From: Planctomycetota bacterium
Lineage (GTDB): Bacteria; Planctomycetota; Brocadiia; Brocadiales; Brocadiaceae
Length of the DNA stretch: 16,324 nucleotides
Assembly: GCA_023261465.1 (NCBI GenBank)
Contig: JAHFOW010000048.1
Coordinates: 1-16,324, forward strand
Direction: 5' to 3'
The notes under the pieces were generated by a model that was not told the DNA's origin, did no database searches, and saw only the letters and a program-made list of their open reading frames with translations. Of this stretch, positions 7,963 through 15,200 are shown piece after piece (the stretch's first letter is position 1; each line of letters starts with the position of its first letter). The position numbers were made by a program, and so were the translations under genes.

Positions 7963-7979
7963 AAAGCAGGAGAATTGTT

Positions 7980-8189
7980 ATGTTTAGTATGCCAGGCGGT
8001 TGGGAATGGATTATCATTGGCATTATCGTTTTTATTGTCTTTGGAAAAAGACTCCCCAACACCATGAAATCCGTGGGAAAAAGTTTTGCAGAACTCAGGA
8101 AGGGTTTTAAAGGTGTTGAAAGCGAGATAAAAGAAGTTAAGGAAATTAAGAACGATATTGATAATGTTACAAAGTTAAAAATAGGATAA
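7980..8189 (+). CDS. tatA: Sec-independent (Tat) translocase protein TatA/E
   Basis: A 69-residue TatA-family protein, the pore-forming component that moves folded proteins across the inner membrane. It shows one N-terminal membrane helix (roughly residues 8-22, WEWIIIGIIVFIVF), the hinge FGKRLP (22-27, equivalent to the usual FGPKKLP), then an amphipathic helix (KSVGKSFAELRKGFK) and a charged tail. AGGAG at 7968-7972 lies 7 nt before the ATG. It follows the polyprenyl synthase by 17 bp and is probably the last gene of that operon. TatB/C are not in the window; the short tail favours TatA over TatB. Confidence 0.92.
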   Translation: MFSMPGGWEWIIIGIIVFIVFGKRLPNTMKSVGKSFAELRKGFKGVESEIKEVKEIKNDIDNVTKLKIG

Positions 8190-8207
8190 GTAATATTTTT
8201 ACACGGG

Positions 8208-8269
8208 AACCACAGATTTCGTGGATTAGATAGATTTATTCACATTTTTTATCTGTGTAATCTTTGGTT
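8208..8269. terminator. Imperfect stem-loop between convergent tatA and the MBL gene, repeat-like
   Basis: AACCACAGATT (8208-8218) and AATCTTTGGTT (8259-8269) pair with one mismatch, with partial inner pairing. The element fills the spacer between two converging genes and ends next to the MBL stop codon (8270-8272), so it could end transcription from both sides. CCACAGATT-type sequences are, from memory, common dispersed intergenic repeats. Confidence 0.45.
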
Positions 8270-9067
8270 TCAAAGAGTTGTTAAATCAAACTTCATTCCG
8301 TCTCCCGCAGCAATTATCTTCAATCCGGTTTTCTGCGATAATTCCTCGGCAACCTTACGTGGTTGCGCCTTGACCATAGTCATACCAAAGTGATTCAGGA
8401 TGGTAACCTTCGGCTTCAGCGTTGTCACAATCTCCCTCACATCCGCAATGCTCAGATGGTAAAGCCATGTCTTCATATCTTTATCTACCTTGTAACGAAC
8501 TACATTAATAATTAACACATCGCCTTTGTAAAAATTTACCAGTTCCGGAAAGTAGCGGGTATCCACAATAAGCGAAATGGTAGAACGGGGAGTAAAGAAA
8601 TTCAAACCGTACGTCTCGCTGGGATGGTGGTGTTTTACCGGCGTCCCAAAAGAAACGGTGTCTGTCAGGTTGTACCGTCCACCCTCTTTGATAATTTCTA
8701 TGTGCGACAGGTAATTCCTCACATACTTAAACACCACGGGGTCTTCTGTTAATGCATCTTCAGGCGCGTACAGGATGCCGCGTTTTTTAAATCCACCTTC
8801 AGTCATGGCCTCGATCATGACGTTGACGTCTGCGGCGTGATCAAGATGTCTATGGGTGAGAATGATGGCGTCCAGCTCCATCGGGTCCATTTTTGGCCTG
8901 CTTGAAACGCACCTTACCAGACATCCCGGCCCGGGATCGACTAACACATTATAGCCATCGAGGGAATACCACATCCCGCCTGATGCGCGCAGTTGCTTAG
9001 ACACAACGATCCTTGCCCCGGCTGTACCAAGGAATTTTATAAAATCTGTTTCCGTGTTATTTTTCAT
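8270..9067 (-). CDS. Metallo-beta-lactamase fold hydrolase (RNase Z/PhnP-like architecture)
   Basis: A 265-residue metal-dependent hydrolase starting at ATG 9065-9067 (MKNNTETDFIKFLGTAGAR). The metal-binding motif is THRHLDH (71-77; H72, H74, D76, H77), followed by KHHHP (145-149), D169 in LIVDTRYF and H226 in LNHFGM, which complete a two-metal site. The substrate is unknown; the GTAGAR opening and single-domain layout resemble RNase Z- and phosphodiesterase-like members rather than beta-lactamases. The frame stays open to 9184, but that stretch lies inside the diguanylate cyclase gene, and the homologous fold begins just after the 9067 ATG. The first 11 bp overlap the cyclase end (stop at 9057-9059), so the two are probably translationally coupled. 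Only a weak GAAG-type ribosome site is visible. It converges on tatA. Confidence 0.85.
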   Translation of the reverse strand: MKNNTETDFIKFLGTAGARIVVSKQLRASGGMWYSLDGYNVLVDPGPGCLVRCVSSRPKMDPMELDAIILTHRHLDHAADVNVMIEAMTEGGFKKRGILYAPEDALTEDPVVFKYVRNYLSHIEIIKEGGRYNLTDTVSFGTPVKHHHPSETYGLNFFTPRSTISLIVDTRYFPELVNFYKGDVLIINVVRYKVDKDMKTWLYHLSIADVREIVTTLKPKVTILNHFGMTMVKAQPRKVAEELSQKTGLKIIAAGDGMKFDLTTL

Positions 9068-10877
9068 AGGATGTATCTTCTTCAGAACATACTTTGTTAC
9101 GGCCGGCATTCTTTGCGCGATAGAGCGCCATATCAGCCCTTTTAATAAAATCCAAAAAAGACTCATGCTGTTTACGCTGGGCAACGCCGGCGCTTATCGT
9201 GATCTTACCTTGATTGAGGGGATCCCCGAATGTTAAGAGGGAAACCTGTTCTCTCAATTTTTCAGCTACAACGATCCCTTCCGATAATGAGTAACCCATG
9301 AGGAATAAGGCAAATTCTTCGCCTCCATATCGTACGGGAAGATCGCTGAATCGTATATTTTCTATGAGCATTGCCCCAACCTTTTTTATGACAACATCCC
9401 CTGCTGCATGTCCATAGGTATCGTTTAGCTGTTTGAAATGGTCTATATCGAGCAAAACTACAATGATACCATGTTTGTTGTCGCGGTCTTGCATATAAAA
9501 AAACTGCTTAAGCATTTCTTCCATATAAAACCGGTTATACAACCCGGTGAGGCTGTCCCTGATGGATTGCTCATAAAATTTCTTGCGTTCCATTTCTACC
9601 ATGCGAAAGATACTTTCACGATCAATCGCTACCCCAAGCGTACTGCTTATTTGTTCAACTACCCTTTCTATTTCATAGGTTACTTCTATATCATGAGCGA
9701 GTCTGAGGATAGCTATAGAAAGAAGAGATTCACTTGCGGGAGAGAAGAGCGGTATCATGATGCATGGTTCTTCAATTTTTCCTCTGTCCAAAACGGATTT
9801 TGTCGTTAACTGTAACTTTTGATAAAGGTCTTTATATCGGGTATTCCACGACTGTTTACTAAATCTGAAAATTTCTTTACAAAATAGAGGCGATTCTGAA
9901 ACTACTCCCCGGTAACGTGTTTCCTGTCCAAAATACAATACATCCTTTTCGCCGGTATATGCATAAAACTCTATCGAAAGCAACGGAAGCATCCTGCGCA
10001 AAATAGCAAGTATTGCATGGACAATATCACGGAAATCCCGATATATAATAACAGCCTGGGTAATGTCACGCAGTGCCTTGTTTAAGAACGAAAGCCGGCG
10101 GATATCCGTTATGTCGTTAGCCAGGGCGAAAAGGCCACAATCGGTTTGTTTGAGTTTGTTGGTTATAAACTGGATAAGGTAGCCAATGATGATTGACCCA
10201 TGCTGCGGCGCAATGATTTTCATGGGATACTTCTCCAACTTCAGGAGGCCATGGAGTAAGATTTCCTTGCTCGGCATATAGTGCTCATGAAATGGGCGAA
10301 TGTCTTCAAAATAGGACTCGTCACGCGCTACAAGGTCCCAGTGTGGGGTCATGCCGCCAAAGAGATCGCTGGTAAACATAACGCCGCTCAGGGGATCAAA
10401 GGTACAAAATGCGCCGGGGAAGTGTAAGTAAGGCGTGAGGATAAATTGTAAAATACGGCCTCCGATATTAAGAGACCAGTTATTTTCCTCAATCTCCCAG
10501 AACGGCATGCGCAGGTCATAATGCTTAATAAGTTCCTTCGCCCGCCAATGGGTAACAACACAGGCGTCTCTGTGGCGGTCTTCTATCGTATCAATGGTTT
10601 TAAGCACACCGGTGATGTCCGGATCCTGGTGTGAACAGATAAAGTATCGGATGTGGGAAAAAGGAATGACTTCTTTAACCTTTTGATAAACGTGTTCGAA
10701 CGTTAAATAGCCCCCGGGATCGATAAGAACAGACTGGTCTCCCTGCTCTATTAAATAGGCATTACACTGAAAAGTATCATGGGGCAAATAGTGTCCAACC
10801 CACCATATACGATGGTCAATTTCAATGGCATGTTGAATGTCATCATTAGTATAGTTATAAATGCTTCTTTGGGACAT
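9057..10877 (-). CDS. Diguanylate cyclase with N-terminal flavodiiron-like di-iron sensor domain (ODP-GAF?-GGDEF)
   Basis: A 606-residue signalling protein. Residues ~15-245 match the di-iron half of flavodiiron proteins: H83, D85 and D87 in SHQDPDITG, H152 in LTPYLHFPG, D171 in MFTSDLFGG and H226 in APQHGSIIIG. Compared with a flavodiiron enzyme, Glu of the H-x-E-x-D motif is Asp, and no flavodoxin domain follows. A coiled linker and a GAF-like region (~265-425) come next. The C-terminal GGDEF domain (~436-600) has DSLTGLYNR (441-449), LLDIDHFKQLNDTYGHAAGD and RYGGEEF (516-522), an intact active-site form. An RxxD product-inhibition site (R509-D512) is present. It should make c-di-GMP from two GTP, controlled by O2 or NO at the di-iron site (inference). 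No membrane segment. No clear Shine-Dalgarno precedes the ATG. It overlaps the MBL gene downstream by 11 bp. Confidence 0.92.
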   Translation of the reverse strand: MSQRSIYNYTNDDIQHAIEIDHRIWWVGHYLPHDTFQCNAYLIEQGDQSVLIDPGGYLTFEHVYQKVKEVIPFSHIRYFICSHQDPDITGVLKTIDTIEDRHRDACVVTHWRAKELIKHYDLRMPFWEIEENNWSLNIGGRILQFILTPYLHFPGAFCTFDPLSGVMFTSDLFGGMTPHWDLVARDESYFEDIRPFHEHYMPSKEILLHGLLKLEKYPMKIIAPQHGSIIIGYLIQFITNKLKQTDCGLFALANDITDIRRLSFLNKALRDITQAVIIYRDFRDIVHAILAILRRMLPLLSIEFYAYTGEKDVLYFGQETRYRGVVSESPLFCKEIFRFSKQSWNTRYKDLYQKLQLTTKSVLDRGKIEEPCIMIPLFSPASESLLSIAILRLAHDIEVTYEIERVVEQISSTLGVAIDRESIFRMVEMERKKFYEQSIRDSLTGLYNRFYMEEMLKQFFYMQDRDNKHGIIVVLLDIDHFKQLNDTYGHAAGDVVIKKVGAMLIENIRFSDLPVRYGGEEFALFLMGYSLSEGIVVAEKLREQVSLLTFGDPLNQGKITISAGVAQRKQHESFLDFIKRADMALYRAKNAGRNKVCSEEDTSYEK

Positions 10878-10958
10878 GTTTTTTTCTGTGCATAAAAAAT
10901 GATAAAACCCGAACGTCGTCGCACATAATATGGCCGGGGTTTTGTCCTTTTTTATTAC

Positions 10959-11040
10959 GCTCTTTCAGAGCTTAAAGGTATTTTACCATTATACCCAGGG
11001 CGTTGCCCTGAGCTATCTTATGTAAGACCTTTGGGCTTTT
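10959..11040. repeat. Hairpin-rich dispersed-type repeat
   Basis: Two tight hairpins sit 25 bp apart: GCTCT-TTC-AGAGC (10959-10971) and CAGGGC-GTT-GCCCTG (10996-11010), followed by a pyrimidine/purine tract ending TTTGGGCTTTT. The CCCAGGGCGTTGCCCTG core resembles a repeat I recall from intergenic regions of several phyla; no second copy lies in the window. Confidence 0.5.
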
Positions 11041-11133
11041 ACCTGAAATGAAAACATCCTCCCCTATTTTAATGATATTGCACTTCAAGGGAGACGGTTA
11101 TTTGTGTAGTCTCCGAAGGCCTAATTATCAGGA

Positions 11134-11185
11134 TAGAGATGCAAAATCGTTCGAATAATCTCACGACAAAATCTTGCGTCTCTAC
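11134..11185. repeat. GACGCAA hairpin repeat, copy 2, with internal 25-bp expansion
   Basis: TAGAGATGCAA (11134-11144) and TTGCGTCTCTA (11174-11184) are the arms of the element at 5644-5671 with a T-for-C change. The loop is longer by 25 nt (11149-11173), flanked by direct CAAAATC copies (11142-11148 and 11167-11173). Removing that segment restores the short element. It lies 21 bp past the stop of the exported protein gene and could act as its transcript end. Confidence 0.65.
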
Positions 11186-11206
11186 GCGTTTGTTAAATTA
11201 TTACCG

Positions 11207-11758
11207 TTAGTATACGGTTTCTTCTATGGTTAAACAATTTGCAGATTTGTTTAATGAATAGGGACACGCCGTGGGACTGTTTTCCGGTTGAAGCCATCGG
11301 TGTCCACTCTTACAACGGCACATTTTCAGTCTATTACGGATTAACTGGTTTGGCCATGATTTAAAATACGAGAAAAAAGTGTCACTGATTGAAGCGAAGG
11401 CCGCCTGGCGTTCATTCACATTCTTTGCATTTTTTAAAGATTCCGCCGCCTCGAGAATATGCTGCATCATGTGCTGCCCGGGACCTTCTGGTTCTGTCTG
11501 AACGCCCTGACTGGCGGCGTCAATTAGATTTTGAGCCAAATCGGAAATTTCATTCGCCCCGCCCTTTACCATGTAACTATAGATGTATTGATAACCCAGC
11601 AATGCTGTTTGAAAATGAATATAGGTCTTCTTTTCGATAGTAATCACCGTATCGTGAGCGTGGTCATGTCCTTCATACGCAGATACCGTAAGAATAAAAC
11701 CAAAAAATGAAAATAACACATATATAATACAATTCCTAAAGCACTTTCTTTTTAACAC
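11207..11758 (-). CDS. Exported His/Cys-containing helical protein, DUF3347-like
   Basis: A 183-residue protein read from GTG 11756-11758 (MLKRKCFRNC). AAGGAG at 11765-11770 lies 6 nt upstream. The longer open frame to 11872 would place its start inside the predicted promoter, so it was rejected. The N terminus is a signal peptide: KRK, then the hydrophobic IIYVLFSFFGFILTV, with likely cleavage after VSA (27). The mature protein begins with a His-rich GHDHAHD, then helical segments (45-135) including NERQAAFASISDTFFSYFK, and ends with a Cys-bearing region: C147 and C149 in MCRCKSGHRWLQ, C165 in ACPYS and C175. The order helices, R/AF..S, then C...WLQ...PY..C is reminiscent of DUF3347 heavy-metal-associated periplasmic domains, a judgement by eye. 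Metal binding in the periplasm is an inference. It has its own probable promoter and stands alone. Confidence 0.65.
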   Translation of the reverse strand: MLKRKCFRNCIIYVLFSFFGFILTVSAYEGHDHAHDTVITIEKKTYIHFQTALLGYQYIYSYMVKGGANEISDLAQNLIDAASQGVQTEPEGPGQHMMQHILEAAESLKNAKNVNERQAAFASISDTFFSYFKSWPNQLIRNRLKMCRCKSGHRWLQPENSPTACPYSLNKSANCLTIEETVY

Positions 11759-11764
11759 ATCAAA

Positions 11765-11770
11765 CTCCTT
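11765..11770 (-). promoter_or_regulatory. Ribosome-binding site deciding the GTG 11758 start
   Basis: AAGGAG on the minus strand lies 6 nt before GTG at 11756-11758. An ATG overlapping this region (ATGTGTTAA) closes after two codons, so the GTG is the usable start, giving a protein that begins directly with a signal peptide. Confidence 0.7.
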
Positions 11771-11843
11771 ATTTTTCAATCCTAACGGGTGGGCAAGGTA
11801 AGCGGCGCCATTGGACACGGTGAATGCGCAAGCATGCATCTGT

Positions 11844-11872
11844 ATTGTATCGTAATGACCTTGCCACTTCAA
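11844..11872 (-). promoter_or_regulatory. Sigma-70-like promoter for the exported protein gene
   Basis: On the minus strand TTGAAG (-35, 11867-11872) and TACAAT (-10, 11844-11849, 5 of 6 to consensus) are separated by 17 bp. Transcription would start near 11837, leaving a leader of about 80 nt before GTG 11758. Confidence 0.5.
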
Positions 11873-11942
11873 GAAATTGATCTGGCTTTCATAAGCAGAG
11901 GAATACTTTAATTACGAAACGTATATTGAATTTCTTGTGGAT

Positions 11943-11980
11943 GTCAGGTTGACGATCATTCGCTTCATCGTTCAACTGAC
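11943..11980. promoter_or_regulatory. Inverted repeat upstream of the exported protein gene
   Basis: GTCAGGTTGACGAT (11943-11956) and ATCGTTCAACTGAC (11967-11980) pair apart from two single-base bulges, around a 10-nt loop. It lies about 70 bp upstream of the predicted -35 and 260 bp past the PFOR stop. It could be an operator, a transcript hairpin after PFOR, or another repeat; no uridine run follows on either strand. Confidence 0.4.
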
Positions 11981-12085
11981 CGTTTGACTTATATAACAAG
12001 TTGTAAGTGCCACTATCCGTTGGTTAAACGTATTACATAATCCTGTTTTTACCTATAAGAGGCTTAAATTAAGCTGCCTACGGGA

Positions 12086-12099
12086 GCGACTGAAGTCGC
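12086..12099. repeat. Palindrome GCGACT-GA-AGTCGC
   Basis: Perfect 6-bp arms with a 2-nt loop inside GGGAGCGACTGAAGTCGCC. It looks like the core of another short dispersed hairpin repeat. No second copy was seen in the window. Confidence 0.4.
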
Positions 12100-12120
12100 C
12101 ACTGCAAACTGAATAAGGCC

Positions 12121-12226
12121 GAGAAATTGGGGGGACTTGATTTCTCAAATTCCCAATCTCTCAACCTTTCAATTTTATCTCTCAAATTTCAGCATCTTTA
12201 CCGTCGATTGAGAAATTATTTCTCCG
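12121..12226. repeat. Alternating GAGAAAT / ATTTCTC sites after PFOR
   Basis: GAGAAAT at 12121-12127 and 12212-12218 alternate with ATTTCTC at 12140-12146 and 12220-12226. The last pair forms a near-perfect palindrome, and the TTTCTCAA at 12141-12148 can instead pair with TTGAGAAA near 12210. The block starts 17 bp beyond the PFOR stop, where a transcript end is expected, but lacks a uridine run. Confidence 0.4.
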
Positions 12227-12242
12227 CGGCTTTCAACCATTA

Positions 12243-15200
12243 TTAAGGCGCCCATGCTGCCTGATGTTTGAGCAACTTCCATCTCCTCTGTATTTCAGCA
12301 TCCGCCTGCTTCATCAGCGATGCCGCAACCTCCGGATTGCTTGCCCTCAGGGCACGATAGCGATTTTCGTTATAGGCATATTCCTCAAAAGAAACAGACG
12401 GGTCTTTGCTGTCAATGGTCAGTGAATTCTTTCCTTGCGCCTCGAGTTGTGGATTATACCGGTACAGAGGCCAATGACCACAGGCAACCGCCTTTTTTTG
12501 TTGCTCAATACCCCTGCTCATGTCAATGCCATGGGCAATGCACACTGAGTATGCCACAATAAGCGCCGGTCCGTTGTATGCCTCGGCCTCTGTAAATGCC
12601 CTGACGGTTTGCGCCTGGTTTGCCCCAAAAGCTACCTGGGCAACGTACACCTTGCTATAGGTGGCCATCATCAGTGCTATATTCTTTTTGGGAGTCCTCT
12701 TTCCCCCCGCTGCAAATTGGGCAATAGCACCCAGCGGCGTTGCCTTCGACATCTGTCCACCCGTGTTCGAATACACCTCGGTGTCCATAATCAGAAGCTT
12801 TATATTTTCACCCGATGCCAGCACATGATCGACCCCGCCATAGCCTATATCGTAGCCCCATCCATCGCCGCCTATTGCCCAGACCGATTTCTTTACAAGA
12901 TAATCAGCAAGGGAGAGGAGTCTCTTTGCGTCTGGCGAGGCGTCTTTCGATAGTCTCTTTTTCAATACTTCTACGCGCACCCTCTGTTTGTCTATTGCCT
13001 CCTGGTTAGACTGATCGCCATTTTTTAATGATTCAAAGAGTTCTCCTGCATCTGCATAAGCAGGTAACAAGGCAAGCCGTTCCAGCAGTTCAACGGCCAG
13101 TCCATAAAACTTGTCCACAGTCTGTCTCATACCAAGCCCAAATTCGGCCGTATCTTCGAAGAGGGAGTTTGACCACGCAGGTCCCCGGCCATCTGCCCTT
13201 TTTGTATAAGGCGTTGTGGGTAAATTCCCGCCATAGATAGACGAACAACCGGTAGCATTGGCAATAAGCAAGCGGTCGCCAAGCAACTGGGTAAGCAGTT
13301 TTATGTAAGGCGTCTCTCCGCACCCCGCACATGCGCTGTGATACTCAATGAGCGGTTTTACAAACTGACTCCCCTTTACCGAGTTGACGTTAAACTTCGA
13401 AGGGTCGGTTTCAGGAAGGCCGAGGAAAAACTTATAGTTTGAGGCCTCCTTGTAACGAAGCGGCTCCTGAAGTTTCATGTTGATGGCCTTGGCATCGGGA
13501 ATCTTATTCCCCTGTGCATCCTTTTTTTGCCCCGGACAATTGAATACGCAAGAACCACACCCGGTGCAGTCTTCCGGCGCTACCTGAACGGTAAACTTAA
13601 GCCCCTTCATTTCTTTACCTGATGCGTCCACAGCCTTAAAGGTTGCAGGGGCATCCTTTAATAATGATGGGTCATACGCCTTTATCCTGATGGTTGCATG
13701 AGGACAAACAAATGAGCATTGACCGCACTGTATGCAGGTGTCAGGATCCCATTCAGGGATATACACCCCAACATTTCGCTTCTCATACTGGGTCGTTCCC
13801 GTGGGCCATGTGCCGTCGGCAGGTATGGCAGAAACAGGCAGGTAATCACCTTTATTGGCGATCATCTTTGCCGTTACATTTTTCACAAAATCCGGCGCAT
13901 CTTCAGGCACCGGCGGCCTCATCCTGATCTTGCTGGTGACCTTGCCGGGAACCTTAACCTCAACAATATTCTGGAGCGCCTTGTCCACCGAGGCGTAGTT
14001 CATTTTAACCACATCCTCACCCTTTTTTATGTAGGTCTTTTTTAGCTCCGCCTTGATTGCTTCAACCGCATCCTCTTTAGGAATAATCCCTGAAATAACA
14101 AAGAAGGCAGTTTGCATGATCGTGTTGATCCTTGTGCCAAGACCGATCTCCTCGGCAAGCGAAATGGCGTCGATAATATAGAATTTCATCTTCCGGGCAA
14201 TGAGATGTTCCTGTACCTCGGCAGGCAGGGTGTCCCATATCTCGTCCTTATTTTTAGAAGTGGTTAGGAGAAATGTCGCTCCTTCGTCCGCATTGGACAA
14301 CATATCATATTTTTCGAGGAACGAAGGGTTGTGACAGGCAATAAAATTTGCCTTTGATACAAGATATGGATTCAGAATCTTATCTTTCCCAAATCGCAAG
14401 TGGGATACGGTTGTTGAACCAGACTTCTTTGAGTCATACACAAAATAGCCCTGCGCATAATTGTCTGTTTCCGTACCGATAATTTTGATGGTATTCTTAT
14501 TAGCGCCAACGGTGCCATCTGCGCCCAATCCGTAAAACAGGGCACGGTATGCCTCTTTTCCTTCTATCGTAAAGGATTCATCATAATTGAGACTGGTGCC
14601 CGTCACATCATCGTTAATGCCAATGGTGAAATGGTTCTTTGGTTTGCCCTGTGCAATATTATCGAATACGGCTTTTACCATTGCCGGTGTAAAGTCCTTT
14701 GAACCAAGACCATAACGGCCGCCAACAACGACGGGGTAATTCTTAAATTTAGTTGATCCCCTGTCCATAGCCTCCCCGATGGCAGTCCTGACATCGAGAT
14801 ACAGAGGTTCGCCAATTGCGCCGGGTTCCTTCGTGCGGTCAAGGACGGCAATTGCCTTTACACTCGCCGGTAAACTATCAGCAAAGGCAGCTACGTCAAA
14901 AGGCCGGTAAAGTCTTACCTGAATAAGCCCCAGTTTCTCACCCCTGGCGTTCAACGTCTGAATGGTATTGAATATCGTTTCCCCCGCCGAACCCATAACA
15001 ATAATAACACGTTCAGCGTTTGGCGCGCCATAGTACTCAAAGAGGTTATATTGACGACCAACGACCTTTGCAAACTTGTTCATCGCCTTCTGCACAATAC
15101 CCGGAGTTGCATTATAATACTTATTTACCGTCTCTCTTCCCTGAAAGTATACATCCGGGTTTTGAGAAGTACCGCGGATATAAGGATTGTCAGGGGTGAG

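Larger units (their letters stand above)
10878..11206. other. 329-bp non-coding spacer upstream of the diguanylate cyclase
   Basis: No reading frame here is convincing. It holds AAAACCC (10904-10910) pairing with GGGTTTT (10937-10943), followed on the plus strand by a T-rich run that has no upstream plus gene to terminate; a hairpin-rich repeat at 10959-11040; and the expanded copy of the GACGCAA element at 11134-11185. No confident promoter for the diguanylate cyclase was found. Confidence 0.5.
11759..12242. other. 484-bp non-coding spacer between PFOR and the exported protein gene
   Basis: No gene is supported. It holds the promoter at 11844-11872, the inverted repeat at 11943-11980, the palindrome GCGACTGAAGTCGC at 12086-12099 and the alternating GAGAAAT/ATTTCTC sites at 12121-12226. 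The right part is AT-rich with CTCAA-type pyrimidine tracts. Confidence 0.5.

Noticed and set aside
9068..9184. N-terminal extension of the MBL hydrolase to 9184
   Set aside because: The stretch is the shifted-frame shadow of the GGDEF domain end, including the ADMALYRAKNAGRNK region; the MBL fold starts right after ATG 9065-9067.
9057..10877. Second flavodiiron enzyme
   Set aside because: The lactamase-like domain is not followed by a flavodoxin domain; a GAF-like and GGDEF region follows instead, so it is a signalling protein rather than a reductase.
10904..10943. Rho-independent terminator on the plus strand (AAAACCC...GGGTTTT then T-run)
   Set aside because: There is no plus-strand gene upstream for it to terminate; the 26-nt loop and AT-only outer arm make it a weak structure.
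3414..11185. CRISPR array suggested by repeated hairpins
   Set aside because: The repeats are different families, kilobases apart, without regular spacers or cas genes.
11759..11872. Longer TTG-started version of the exported protein
   Set aside because: It would bury the signal peptide, its start overlaps the -35 element at 11867-11872, and a good ribosome site serves the internal GTG.
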